Assembly (NCBI GenBank): GCA_903939755.1 | Contig: CAJAII010000014.1 | Span: 20,717-84,716, forward strand | Direction of reading: 5' to 3' | DNA: 64,000 bases | Source of the DNA: an uncultured Flavobacteriales bacterium | Lineage (GTDB): Bacteria; Bacteroidota; Bacteroidia; Flavobacteriales_D; Crocinitomicaceae | Shown: piece by piece, positions 18,464-25,863 of the stretch | How the letters are laid out: every line of letters starts with the position of its first letter | Numbering within the stretch: the stretch's first letter is position 1 | Translations under genes and position numbers: made by a program | Notes under the pieces: generated by a model | Seen by the model: only the letters and a program-made list of their open reading frames with translations | What the model was told of the DNA's origin: nothing | The model's database searches: none

Positions 18464-18853
18464 ATGAAAAAAACAATTCTCTTCGCTTCTTTTATGCTAC
18501 TGGTTAGTTTCTATATGGAAGCCCAAAATCAATTCCGAAAGGATTTCAATTATGTAGCATTTTTCGATGCTGAAACTAAGACCTGGTCCGATTGGGAACA
18601 AGCAGAACACACCTTTGTATTCAATATAAACGATAACCAGGACATTAGGCATTACACAGCGAAGGGGGAAATTATTGTCTATCGAAATATGGGTAATAAA
18701 CAAGTGGGTGATACAAAAGATGGCGAGCATTACCAAATTTTAGATCTACTTGATGATACAGGTAATGAACTATCATTGAAATTATTTGATAATCCAGAGA
18801 TTGGGGTTTTGTTAATCAATGCTCCCTATATGGTTCAATTCGCTAAATATTAA
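18464..18853 (+). CDS. Exported hypothetical protein
   Basis: This 129-residue protein has a signal peptide ending near YMEAQN. The mature part is beta-rich with phrases such as TFVFNINDNQDIRHYTAKGE and YQILDLLDDTGNELSLKLFD, typical of a small beta-sheet domain. No family recognised. It lies 35 bp after the Cys-rich peptide gene and may be co-transcribed. Confidence 0.55.
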   Translation: MKKTILFASFMLLVSFYMEAQNQFRKDFNYVAFFDAETKTWSDWEQAEHTFVFNINDNQDIRHYTAKGEIIVYRNMGNKQVGDTKDGEHYQILDLLDDTGNELSLKLFDNPEIGVLLINAPYMVQFAKY

Positions 18854-18894
18854 AATACGCCTAATAAATAATTTGTAACCAATTAAAATTATAT

Positions 18895-19557
18895 ATGATG
18901 AAAAACAACAAAACAATTTACCACTTCGTAGTGGATCAAAGTGGTTCTATGTCTGGTTCGGAAGGGCCAACAATCGAAGGGTTCAATTCACAATTGAAGA
19001 CCCTACAGCAATTGAAAAAGGAAAACCCAAGCAATGAATACATTGTCTCCGTTTCTTACTTCGAAGATGAAGTAATGGAAATTGTAAAATTCGCTTCAAT
19101 AGAGGAAATTCAACTATTGTCTAGAGAGAATTACCGACCAGGTGGAATGACAGCTCTTTTGGATGGAATAGGAAAATCCATCGAAGCAATAAGAAGAAAA
19201 TATGATCAAGAAATTCGAGAAGATTTAGCTTCCGTTGTAATGGTCATTTTGACCGATGGTGGAGAAAATGCATCCAAGTTTTACACTAGAAACCTTATTG
19301 CTGAAACCATCAAAGAATTGGATGCAACCGGTAAGTGGACTTTTAGCTTCTTGGGTGCTGACTTGGATGCGGTAAGCGCCTCCGACAACCTTAACATTAG
19401 AAGAGAAAATATCATCTCCTTTAGCAAAGGAAATTACGATAAAGTGATGCGTCAAATGTCTAGCTCCATTCGAAATTATGAAAATATGAAATCATCAGGG
19501 AATATGAAGTCAGATTTGTTTGATGATATCGATGAGAAAGATCAAAGAACAAAATAA
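18895..19557 (+). CDS. VWA-domain protein (cytoplasmic)
   Basis: This 220-residue protein is almost entirely a von Willebrand factor A domain. The MIDAS residues are present: DQSGSMS near the N-terminus (DxSxS), the Thr of GGMTALLDG, and the Asp of VILTDGGENAS. There is no signal peptide or transmembrane segment, and the C-terminus is charged (KSDLFDDIDEKDQRTK). Such stand-alone VWA proteins bind partner proteins in a metal-dependent way, often in tellurium-resistance-like or chaperone-ATPase systems. No MoxR ATPase is next to it, so its partner is not known. Confidence 0.8.
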   Translation: MMKNNKTIYHFVVDQSGSMSGSEGPTIEGFNSQLKTLQQLKKENPSNEYIVSVSYFEDEVMEIVKFASIEEIQLLSRENYRPGGMTALLDGIGKSIEAIRRKYDQEIREDLASVVMVILTDGGENASKFYTRNLIAETIKELDATGKWTFSFLGADLDAVSASDNLNIRRENIISFSKGNYDKVMRQMSSSIRNYENMKSSGNMKSDLFDDIDEKDQRTK

Positions 19558-19567
19558 ATAAAAAATA

Positions 19568-19580
19568 CGCTTGCCTTTTT
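19568..19580 (+). promoter_or_regulatory. Degenerate copy of the TGGTTACCTTTTT motif
   Basis: The site reads CGCTTGCCTTTTT: it keeps the TTxCCTTTTT end of the motif and lies 52 nt before the ATG at 19628, close to the other three. The downstream TTATAAACC segment is also present. It matches less well, so it is less certain. Confidence 0.35.
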
Positions 19581-19627
19581 AAGAAAATAGTCTCAATAGT
19601 TATAAACCTTTAAAAATTTAAAAAATT

Positions 19628-19813
19628 ATGAAAACTGCAGCAATCATTACAACCGTAATCGCAACATTTCTCTTTTTAATTACTTCGTATACATTGACCT
19701 ATGACCCTATCGGACGCTCAACAAAAGATGGCATGTTATTATTCAACTTCGCTATTTGGTATGCCATTCCTGGTATTTTATGGGTGATTTATTTTGTCAC
19801 AAAAAAAGATTAA
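19628..19813 (+). CDS. Small two-helix membrane protein
   Basis: This 61-residue protein has an N-terminal hydrophobic helix (TAAIITTVIATFLFLITSY) and a second helix (LFNFAIWYAIPGILWVIYFV) followed by KKD. The loop holds DPIGRSTKDG. No family recognised. Its leader carries the degenerate motif at 19568. Confidence 0.5.
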   Translation: MKTAAIITTVIATFLFLITSYTLTYDPIGRSTKDGMLLFNFAIWYAIPGILWVIYFVTKKD

Positions 19814-19831
19814 TCCACAAAACAAAATACA

Positions 19832-20107
19832 ATGAAAACAATTCTATTTACAAGCATTTGTTTGATATTATTTTCTTTTACTTCAATGCCAAGAGGTGCT
19901 GAAATAAATAAGGAGTCAACATCTCATTCGCATTATAATGAAGCGAGGAAACAAACAATAGTGTATATCTGTACTGGCCCAGGTTCTTATGCGTATCATT
20001 CCCATGCGCGATGTTCAGGCTTGAATAACTGTAGTACACAGATATACAGCATTTATTTGTCGGATGCAATTAATCGAAGACGAAGTGCCTGTCAACGTTG
20101 TTATTAA
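19832..20107 (+). CDS. Exported small Cys-rich protein
   Basis: This 91-residue protein has a signal peptide (ILFTSICLILFSFTSMP). The C-terminal half contains YICTGPGSYAYHSHARCSGL, NNCSTQIYSI and ACQRCY, so there are five Cys plus two His in the YHSHARC segment. This 'TGPxSxxYHxxxxCxGL...' pattern is one I associate with small exported Bacteroidota proteins and phage-type domains of unknown function. It is 18 bp after the preceding gene. A disulfide- or heme/metal-binding role is possible but not shown. Confidence 0.55.
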   Translation: MKTILFTSICLILFSFTSMPRGAEINKESTSHSHYNEARKQTIVYICTGPGSYAYHSHARCSGLNNCSTQIYSIYLSDAINRRRSACQRCY

Positions 20108-20128
20108 TCTTTAATAAAATCAGAAAAT

Positions 20129-20638
20129 ATGAAATTATTCAATCGTAAAAAAGAAAGCGTCTCCATGAAGGATCAACTAATTGTTTTCTTCAGCGAGATA
20201 AAATACCATTATCGTATACTTGAGGAAAATGAACGAAGAACGATCTTTCATTTAGGTGTAGGGCTCAATATCGGCAATTCAGATGCCTTTGTATTAATCT
20301 ATCATGAATTTAATCTTGTTGAAATAACGGTTGTTTCCCCAAATAATATTCCAGAAAATAAAAGAATGGAAGTAGCAAAATTCTTGGATTTAGCCGATTA
20401 CAATACCTATTATGGAAATTTGCAAATGAACCATCACGATGGCACTATTCGTTGTAAAACTTACTTTCATTTCGGGAAAGAAAATGCGGATCTTGCAACA
20501 GTTAGCTTCAATTTCTTTGGAGCTTTTAATATGATTGAACGATATCTCCCTGGCGTTCTTAGAATAACTTACGGCGGAAAGGATGCTGATTCAGCTATGG
20601 TTGAGATAAACGGGGAAATTAATCCTTTAAATAATTAA
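20129..20638 (+). CDS. YbjN-like domain protein
   Basis: This 169-residue cytoplasmic protein has the alternating strand-helix layout of the YbjN/TY3CS-like fold: LVEITVVSPNNIPENKRMEV, then FLDLADYNTYYGNLQMN, DGTIRCKTYFHF and a long closing helix. That fold is used by secretion chaperones and by YbjN, but the family call here is by eye. It is the last plus-strand gene before the convergent ECF pair, with 8 bp between the stop codons. Confidence 0.5.
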   Translation: MKLFNRKKESVSMKDQLIVFFSEIKYHYRILEENERRTIFHLGVGLNIGNSDAFVLIYHEFNLVEITVVSPNNIPENKRMEVAKFLDLADYNTYYGNLQMNHHDGTIRCKTYFHFGKENADLATVSFNFFGAFNMIERYLPGVLRITYGGKDADSAMVEINGEINPLNN

Positions 20639-20646
20639 TTATCCAA

Positions 20647-21855
20647 TTATTCAGAATCCTTAAGATTAAGTGATTCAATAATATCTTGATCTGACAATCG
20701 TTTCAACTTGCCTTTCGGTTCTGTCAATAAATAATAATCCGATTCCATTTTTAAGTAAAATTTATCGGGACCTTCGTCATTAAAATTGAAGACCTTCATT
20801 TTTTGGAGGTCTTTTCTCTTTACTGATACTAAAGTTAATTTCTTATCCTTAAATGTATAAGTCCCCTCTTTTAATTGGATTTCTTTCTTAATGGCATCTA
20901 TATTAAATACACCTGTTCTCAAAGAATCCAGGGTTGATTTTTTATGTTTAAAGCTAAGAGATTCCAAGTTGGAAATTTCTGCTTGTAGTTGCTTTCTTTT
21001 CGTTTCAAGATATGTTAACTGAGCTTCGTAGTTCTGAATTTGAATGATAATTTCGTCCTCTACATTCGCATAACCAAAAGATTCAGAAGTTGGAATGGCC
21101 TGTTTCGTTCCTTGTGTTGACGTAATACTAGGCAAGTTCATCTTAACTGAATTGGAAGCGAAATAATCTTGCGTTTGCTTCTTGTTTTTGACCGTTGTTT
21201 TGGATGAAGTATGAGTGGGATTTCCTGTAAGAAATAGATAAAGAAGTCCCGCAGGAATAGAAAGAATAATTACTGAAGCAGCAATTCTAATAATTGATCT
21301 TATAGAAAATTTCTGAGTAGGCGTATCATATTCGTTATTATTTGATGCAGCAACTTGATTGTTAATTTCTTCAATTCGCGACAGTTCCTCCTTTTTTTGC
21401 TTGCGATCCAATCGTTTAAATGCCACTTGAAGTTCTTCCGCTTCTAGTTGTACTTCAAGATTCTTCAGGTATTCCTTTTTTTCTTTTCTCTCCAAGCGTT
21501 GAAAAGCCTCCTTCATAAGAAAGGCTTCTTCTATATATGTATTGAAATTCTTTTGATTTCCGTCAATTAAGCGTAAAACAAGCTCATCTTTTGTTTGCGG
21601 ATTTTCAATGTAAAGCAAAGCAAGTGCACTGAAATATGCATCGATGATTTCCTCTCCCGAAATTTTATTGGTTGCTAAACGAAATTTTAAGGATTGCTGG
21701 GAAGTATCAGGAGTGGCAATTAATCCAACTATGACATCAATCGCGATCAAATCAAACAAATCCTTCTTTACATCCTCGATGGAGACATCGAAGTATTCAG
21801 GGAGATAGAGGGTAACTGTATCTCTAAAAAGTTCTATGGAATCAGTTTTTAGCAT
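20647..21855 (-). CDS. Putative anti-sigma factor with coiled coil and one TM helix
   Basis: This 402-residue protein is encoded directly after the ECF sigma gene with a 14-bp overlap, the usual position of an anti-sigma factor. The N-terminal ~160 residues are helical and presumably cytoplasmic, with a repeated Glu/Lys/Leu pattern (LERKEKKEYLKNL and LDRKQKKEELSRIEE). One transmembrane helix follows (IIRIAASVIILSIPAGLLYLF, about 187-210). The outer part has a coiled coil (YEAQLTYLETKRKQLQAEIS) and a C-terminal region ending LSDQDIIESLNLKDSE. It is larger than typical anti-sigma factors and I see no HCC zinc motif. Confidence 0.6.
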   Translation of the reverse strand: MLKTDSIELFRDTVTLYLPEYFDVSIEDVKKDLFDLIAIDVIVGLIATPDTSQQSLKFRLATNKISGEEIIDAYFSALALLYIENPQTKDELVLRLIDGNQKNFNTYIEEAFLMKEAFQRLERKEKKEYLKNLEVQLEAEELQVAFKRLDRKQKKEELSRIEEINNQVAASNNNEYDTPTQKFSIRSIIRIAASVIILSIPAGLLYLFLTGNPTHTSSKTTVKNKKQTQDYFASNSVKMNLPSITSTQGTKQAIPTSESFGYANVEDEIIIQIQNYEAQLTYLETKRKQLQAEISNLESLSFKHKKSTLDSLRTGVFNIDAIKKEIQLKEGTYTFKDKKLTLVSVKRKDLQKMKVFNFNDEGPDKFYLKMESDYYLLTEPKGKLKRLSDQDIIESLNLKDSE

Positions 21856-22405
21856 AGCTCTGGGATACGATTTCTCTTAATTTACCTCGGCATTTTGCTG
21901 CTTGAGACTTAGCACTTTTATCACCGGAGAAGTTCAACAAACCAGCTATTTTCTCCATGCTATAATGCATAAAATATTGCATGTGAAGTAAGTCAAAACA
22001 TTGTTTTCCTGTATCCTTCATTTTTTCGAGCGCAGTTTCAATTGCGGAAATTCGATCTTCCTTTTCTGCGCTAAACTCTAAATCTTTAAACCAATCCACT
22101 ATGTTCGCATCAAAATCGTCTGCATTCAATAACTGATTTTTTGAATCCTTTCGATGCCTTGTTAACAGTTGATTTCTGCAAATAGAATTTAAATAGGTCT
22201 GTATGCTACACGACAATTGAAAATCAGGTTTCTTCACATTTTCCAATAAAACAATGACAGCATCTTGATAGACATCCTGAATTACTTCATGATCCTTATG
22301 TATTTTAGACATAAACCGCATGGCATATGGCCTATGGTCGTTGTAGACCTGCCCAAAATATCGATCATCATTTCTGAGTCGAGTAACTTTCTCAATATCT
22401 GTCAT
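21842..22405 (-). CDS. ECF-type sigma-70 family RNA polymerase sigma factor
   Basis: This 187-residue protein has region 2 (about 8-75, with HEVIQDVYQDAVIVLLENV, the D-x-x-Q-D core-binding helix) and region 4 (about 120-180, KQCFDLLHMQYFMHYSMEKI and the recognition helix region AKSQAAKCRGKLRE), joined by a variable linker. Lack of regions 1 and 3 marks an ECF sigma factor. The overlapping gene downstream encodes a membrane protein likely to hold it inactive. Targets are unproven, but the TGGTTACCTTTTT leaders near 16.8, 18.1 and 3.8 kb are candidates. A weak GGTTTCCTT lies 66 nt upstream of its own start (22472-22478, minus strand). Confidence 0.85.
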   Translation of the reverse strand: MTDIEKVTRLRNDDRYFGQVYNDHRPYAMRFMSKIHKDHEVIQDVYQDAVIVLLENVKKPDFQLSCSIQTYLNSICRNQLLTRHRKDSKNQLLNADDFDANIVDWFKDLEFSAEKEDRISAIETALEKMKDTGKQCFDLLHMQYFMHYSMEKIAGLLNFSGDKSAKSQAAKCRGKLREIVSQSYAKN

Positions 22406-22568
22406 TTTTCAAAAAATACAAGGACTAAGTTAGTGAAAAGAAACTACATGGCTTCAACTATTTAGGCGCAAGGAAACCCTAAAGCGCAATCACGCAGTAT
22501 CCGTTCATTTCTGTAAATAAAAGTTTTATTAGTTCTATAATTTCCGGAAGAATGGAAAATTAGCATCT

Positions 22569-22820
22569 TTAAATTACTTCGAAAGTCCAAGTATAGTTAG
22601 TGTAAATAAAGTCTCTTCCTCCTTCTTTATTAGTTATCTTGGCATAAATTTTAAATCTTGTGCCAAGTGGATACTTCAACAATTTCCGAGAACACTCGAC
22701 CATCATTTCCGTACTATAAATTCCTTGGCCTGAAATTGGCCTAATGTGTGATGGGGTAGTTGATTTAACCCTTGGATTAAAACTTTCCACTATTATATAC
22801 GCATAATCGGAACTATTCAT
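22569..22820 (-). CDS. Small hypothetical protein
   Basis: This 83-residue protein has no signal peptide. It is rich in beta-forming residues (YAYIIVESF, TRFKIYAKITN, YTNYTWTFEVI), with a central segment GQGIYSTEMMVECSRKLLKYPLGT. The look is a small soluble alpha/beta protein of the kind found next to restriction or toxin genes, but there is no partner here. It stands alone between the ECF gene and an exported-protein gene. Unknown function. Confidence 0.45.
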   Translation of the reverse strand: MNSSDYAYIIVESFNPRVKSTTPSHIRPISGQGIYSTEMMVECSRKLLKYPLGTRFKIYAKITNKEGGRDFIYTNYTWTFEVI

Positions 22821-22924
22821 ATTCTAAAAATTTAATAATGGAATGTTTAGTAGTATAGATTAATTCTAATACCTGTTATTTGATTTTCACCATATCTATA
22901 CCAATGAATATTTTACAAAGTGTT

Positions 22925-23374
22925 TTACTCCTTGCTAATAAAATTTAATGCTGCCGTGCTTCCTGACATCTTAAACTCATATGTTTCTGTATCACATGTA
23001 GTATCATTTACTCTTACTTTCACAGAGCTACATGCTTTAAAGTCGGCAAGACAGTTTGCATTTAATAAGTTTTCAATAAAAAATACATTATCTTTATCTG
23101 AAGAAGTACTAGCATCATATGAATATTTCTTATACACACCATTGACCATAAAAGATAAGTCTACAGTTAAATTTTCATCACATGTATATCCACCACCTAT
23201 ATAAAAAGAAATTTCACCATCAATATTTTCAAGTTTAAGCCAAGATCCATCATCTTCCGCTGTATAAGCAATCTTATATGGGTCATCAAATCCATTGTCT
23301 ATAGTTTTATATGTCCATTGTGCACTTGCCGTATAGCTTAGAACTAAGCCTAACGTTAATAGTATAGTTTTCAT
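22925..23374 (-). CDS. Exported hypothetical protein
   Basis: This 149-residue protein has a clear signal peptide (MKTILLTLGLVLSYTASAQW). The mature part is beta-rich and has four Cys (YTCDEN, NCLADFKACS, TTCDTE) that could form two disulfides. The segment DDGSWLKLENIDGEISFYIG suggests a small jelly-roll-like secreted domain. The 96-bp repeat with paired TTGAC-N7-GTCAA sites lies just upstream, as it does for the lipoprotein gene at 25007-25579. Confidence 0.55.
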   Translation of the reverse strand: MKTILLTLGLVLSYTASAQWTYKTIDNGFDDPYKIAYTAEDDGSWLKLENIDGEISFYIGGGYTCDENLTVDLSFMVNGVYKKYSYDASTSSDKDNVFFIENLLNANCLADFKACSSVKVRVNDTTCDTETYEFKMSGSTAALNFISKE

Positions 23375-23407
23375 AATTTTAATTTACATCAAAAGTCTTT
23401 CTTACAA

Positions 23408-23466
23408 TTGACAATCCAAGTCAATTTAAAACACACACGAAAAAATAGTTTGACAACTCAAGTCAA
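23408..23466. promoter_or_regulatory. Paired TTGAC-N7-GTCAA palindromes, copy 1
   Basis: Two 17-bp sites, TTGACAATCCAAGTCAA (23408-23424) and TTGACAACTCAAGTCAA (23450-23466), share the dyad TTGAC-N7-GTCAA. Their centres are 42 bp apart, about four helical turns, so two dimers would sit on the same face. This is a typical arrangement for a cooperative repressor or activator. The factor is not identified. Confidence 0.55.
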
Positions 23467-23503
23467 ATGCTTGGTGGGGTCAATCTTATTGTTCTAATTT
23501 GCA
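23408..23503. repeat. 96-bp duplicated upstream region, copy 1
   Basis: This segment matches 25645-25740 end to end without length differences. The two copies differ by eye at roughly ten positions. Each lies between a divergent pair: a minus-strand exported-protein gene (starts at 23374 and 25579) and a plus-strand gene (23656 and 25864). The conservation of non-coding DNA in two otherwise different gene contexts suggests a duplicated regulatory region. Nothing else was seen in the surrounding 23375-23655 gap. Confidence 0.75.
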
Positions 23504-23655
23504 CTTAAATAATTTATTTAACTGAAAAACAGTTCTATAACTTTATTATTATGAAAGTGACATTTAATTGCTACTCAAAATAATCTGATTAACTTAGAAT
23601 GCGATATCTATAGATTTGGAAATGGGGAAATGTAAAATTTTAATTTCTTAGAAAA

Positions 23656-24081
23656 ATGAAGCAAGCGTTATGTATTTTCCTTTCATTAGTATCTCTACAT
23701 TCCTTTTCTCAAGACTTAAATGATCTGGGGATTCTATCATTTGATCAAACTAAAAAAATGAATTCCTCTCCTCCATGTGAGGAAACAACTAATAAATATC
23801 TTCAATATTGTGTTGAAGATGGCAGTAATATTTGTTATACATTTAATAATAATCAAAAGTTAAATGGAATAATTTTTATGACTCCTTATGGGACAAAATC
23901 ACAAGCTGAAAGGGCATTCGAAAACGATGTTTTGGAATTTTCAAACAACGTTGGTAAACAGGCAATTAATAAAAATGGTAAGACGTTCTTTTCAGTGACA
24001 TCTGAATTAGGAGCGACATTTGAAGTAACTAACTTTAATGGTACATTTTATGTAATCTTTAGTTCATTGCTTTTGAATTAA
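23656..24081 (+). CDS. Exported hypothetical protein
   Basis: This 141-residue protein has a signal peptide (MKQALCIFLSLVSLHSFSQ). The mature part carries Cys residues in PPCEET, LQYCVED and SNICYTF and a repeated beta pattern (NKYLQYCVEDGSNICYTFNN; NGKTFFSVTSELGATFEVTN), suggesting a small alpha/beta fold of PepSY/DUF-like size. The centre KSQAERAFENDVLEFSN is helical. No family recognised. It is divergent from the gene at 22925 across the copy-1 repeat. Confidence 0.5.
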   Translation: MKQALCIFLSLVSLHSFSQDLNDLGILSFDQTKKMNSSPPCEETTNKYLQYCVEDGSNICYTFNNNQKLNGIIFMTPYGTKSQAERAFENDVLEFSNNVGKQAINKNGKTFFSVTSELGATFEVTNFNGTFYVIFSSLLLN

Positions 24082-24163
24082 TATTAATTCCCTAACATGA
24101 ATTTAAAGTGTCATAAAAAAATCAAATCTCTAAAATCGAATAAGTTTCAAAAATTATTTACAA

Positions 24164-24919
24164 ATGATTAAAGCGCAGAAAAATCATATCCCAACAATTA
24201 TATTTTTATGTTTTTTTCTTAATTTCTATTGTCAAAATTTACCATATGTGAAAATTGGAGACCAAGAATGGTCTCAAAAAAACGCAGAAATAGTTGAATT
24301 TAGAAATGGCGAAAAAATATTAGAGATAAAAACTAAGGAAGATTGGATTAATGCTGGCAACAGAAAGGAGCCTGCTTGGTGTTATTATCAATTCGATGAA
24401 AACAACGCATTTTTAGGTAAATTATACAATTATTTTGCCATTTCGGACTCAAGAAATATCGCTCCTAATGGTTGGAAAGTTCCGACATTTTTTGATTATT
24501 ATAATTTAATTATAGCGATTGATCCTTTATGTTCAAAAAAGGATTTTGAGAAAAATGGTAGTTTGGCAGGTGGATCAATAAAAATGAAAGAGCTTTCTAA
24601 TAATTCTCAATTTACATGCCAGCAAATCAATTCAGATTTCAATGCAATCCTTGCTGGAGGTTACGCTCCATCAATAAATTATCCTGAAAGTGATTGGGTC
24701 AAAGTAGGTGAAAAGGCAATGTTTTGGTGCTTAACAGATTGGGTTAAAATTTTGGATTTTTTTGATGATATCAATGTAGATGAGCAAAAGAATAATATAT
24801 CATCTGAAAAAATGGCAAACAAAGCCATTGTAGTAAGACTAAAAAACTACAACTGCTTTATTGACGCTGATGATGATCCAAAAATAAATGGTTATTATTT
24901 GCGATTCATAAAAGATTAA
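24164..24919 (+). CDS. Exported FISUMP-domain protein
   Basis: This 251-residue protein has an N-terminal hydrophobic signal (IPTIIFLCFFLNFYCQ). The mature chain shows the FISUMP pattern: VKIGDQEWSQKNAEIVEFRN, then KEPAWCYYQFDEN, GKLYNYFAISDSRNIAPNGW and KVPTFFDY. In this family the standard phrases are 'W...A...Cyyd...yGklYNwyAv...glaP.GWhvPt..Ew'. These are secreted or surface lectin-like domains whose ligand is not known. Later sequence is diverged, with a long insertion (FFDDINVDEQKNNI). Confidence 0.75.
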   Translation: MIKAQKNHIPTIIFLCFFLNFYCQNLPYVKIGDQEWSQKNAEIVEFRNGEKILEIKTKEDWINAGNRKEPAWCYYQFDENNAFLGKLYNYFAISDSRNIAPNGWKVPTFFDYYNLIIAIDPLCSKKDFEKNGSLAGGSIKMKELSNNSQFTCQQINSDFNAILAGGYAPSINYPESDWVKVGEKAMFWCLTDWVKILDFFDDINVDEQKNNISSEKMANKAIVVRLKNYNCFIDADDDPKINGYYLRFIKD

Positions 24920-24937
24920 TTAGCACCAATGCTAATT
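24918..24937 (+). terminator. Small hairpin at the 3' end of the FISUMP gene
   Basis: AATTAGCA / TGCTAATT form a perfect 8-bp stem with a CCAA loop, overlapping the stop codon. The T-run after it is short (TTTGT), so termination would be weak. It may serve transcripts from either strand, because the next gene is convergent. Confidence 0.3.
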
Positions 24938-25006
24938 TGTCATTCAACAATTCAAATAAAATTATACTGTTTATTCAAAGTATAACTCCAAACTGATGGC
25001 CTTAAG

Positions 25007-25579
25007 TTAAAAAGCCCGAACAGCCCGAACATAGTAGCTTTGACTCTTATCGTTGGTGAACTGTACCTCTGCGCCGAAATCCTGCCTCAATGCAACGTTG
25101 GCATCGTACTCCGTAGAACTCCAATAGCTGAGACCCGCAAAACCGCCAATAGCAACTTTATTTATACACAATTGGTTTAACTGATTTTGACTTGGTAAAA
25201 ACCAATCACTGTAGCCACCCAATACTAAATCCCCACAGAGTCGTGCTGCTATCCCTGGTGTGTTACATCCATACATTATGTCTTCGGTGTTAAAGTTGCC
25301 ATTCCAAATTCCATCTGCCCCTGAAATTAATGTGCCGCTACAACCCCACGGTGCTTGTCCTTGGTGGCTCGGTGCTACTATTAATCCGTGTGGCACATTT
25401 GCATCATAATCAAACTCTCCAGGTTGACGAACATAGGCAACTATTCCCCCTTGGTAGCTTTGACCAATAACGACAGTTGGTGGTGGTGGTGGCGTTGGTG
25501 TATTTTCTTCTTTCTTACAAGACACAAACAAAGTAACTATCAGTGATGTATTTAAAATTAAAGTTCTAAATGTTTTCAT
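25007..25579 (-). CDS. DUF1566 lipoprotein
   Basis: This 190-residue protein has a signal peptide with a lipobox (TLFVSCKK), a Pro linker (PTPPPPPTVV) and a DUF1566 (Lcl C-terminal-like) domain. Its conserved phrases are GQSYQGGIVAYV, GYSDWFLPSQNQLNQL, IGGFAGLSYWSSTEYDAN and the terminal YVRAVRAF. DUF1566 domains occur in surface and secreted proteins of many Bacteroidota and Proteobacteria; their ligands are poorly known. Copy 2 of the 96-bp upstream repeat lies 65 bp before its start. Confidence 0.8.
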   Translation of the reverse strand: MKTFRTLILNTSLIVTLFVSCKKEENTPTPPPPPTVVIGQSYQGGIVAYVRQPGEFDYDANVPHGLIVAPSHQGQAPWGCSGTLISGADGIWNGNFNTEDIMYGCNTPGIAARLCGDLVLGGYSDWFLPSQNQLNQLCINKVAIGGFAGLSYWSSTEYDANVALRQDFGAEVQFTNDKSQSYYVRAVRAF

Positions 25580-25644
25580 ATTGCCTAGTTTTTTAGAATT
25601 AAATTAAGGTGAGAATTAATTTTTTTCAAAGCTCTTAATTCCCT

Positions 25645-25703
25645 TTGACAATCCAAGTCAATTTAAAACATATACGAAAAAATAGTTTGACAACTCAAGT
25701 CAA
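25645..25703. promoter_or_regulatory. Paired TTGAC-N7-GTCAA palindromes, copy 2
   Basis: Sites at 25645-25661 and 25687-25703 are identical to the pair in copy 1, including the 42-bp centre spacing. The sequence between and beyond the sites varies slightly between copies while the sites do not, which supports selection on the palindromes. Confidence 0.55.
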
Positions 25704-25740
25704 CCGCTTGGTGAGGTCAATGTTATTGTTCTAATTTGCA
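25645..25740. repeat. 96-bp duplicated upstream region, copy 2
   Basis: Second copy of the sequence at 23408-23503, with the same length and orientation relative to its minus-strand gene. The main differences are in the ACACAC/ATATAC stretch and just after the second palindrome. It lies between the DUF1566 lipoprotein and the T9SS-sorted protein. The rest of the 25580-25863 gap shows nothing else. Confidence 0.75.
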
Positions 25741-25863
25741 TCTATTATTTTTTTACTTAAACCGATTACATACCTTAATAAGATAGTGCGAGCTTAGTTA
25801 ACCAATTTAAAACGTTAGCTTTGAGTGTTTTATATGCATTTTGAACTTAATTGATTTGGCAAC

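Noticed and set aside
25480..25500. GGT-type trinucleotide run in the DUF1566 lipoprotein gene
   Set aside because: It is in frame and encodes a Pro linker, so copy changes would not switch the gene off.
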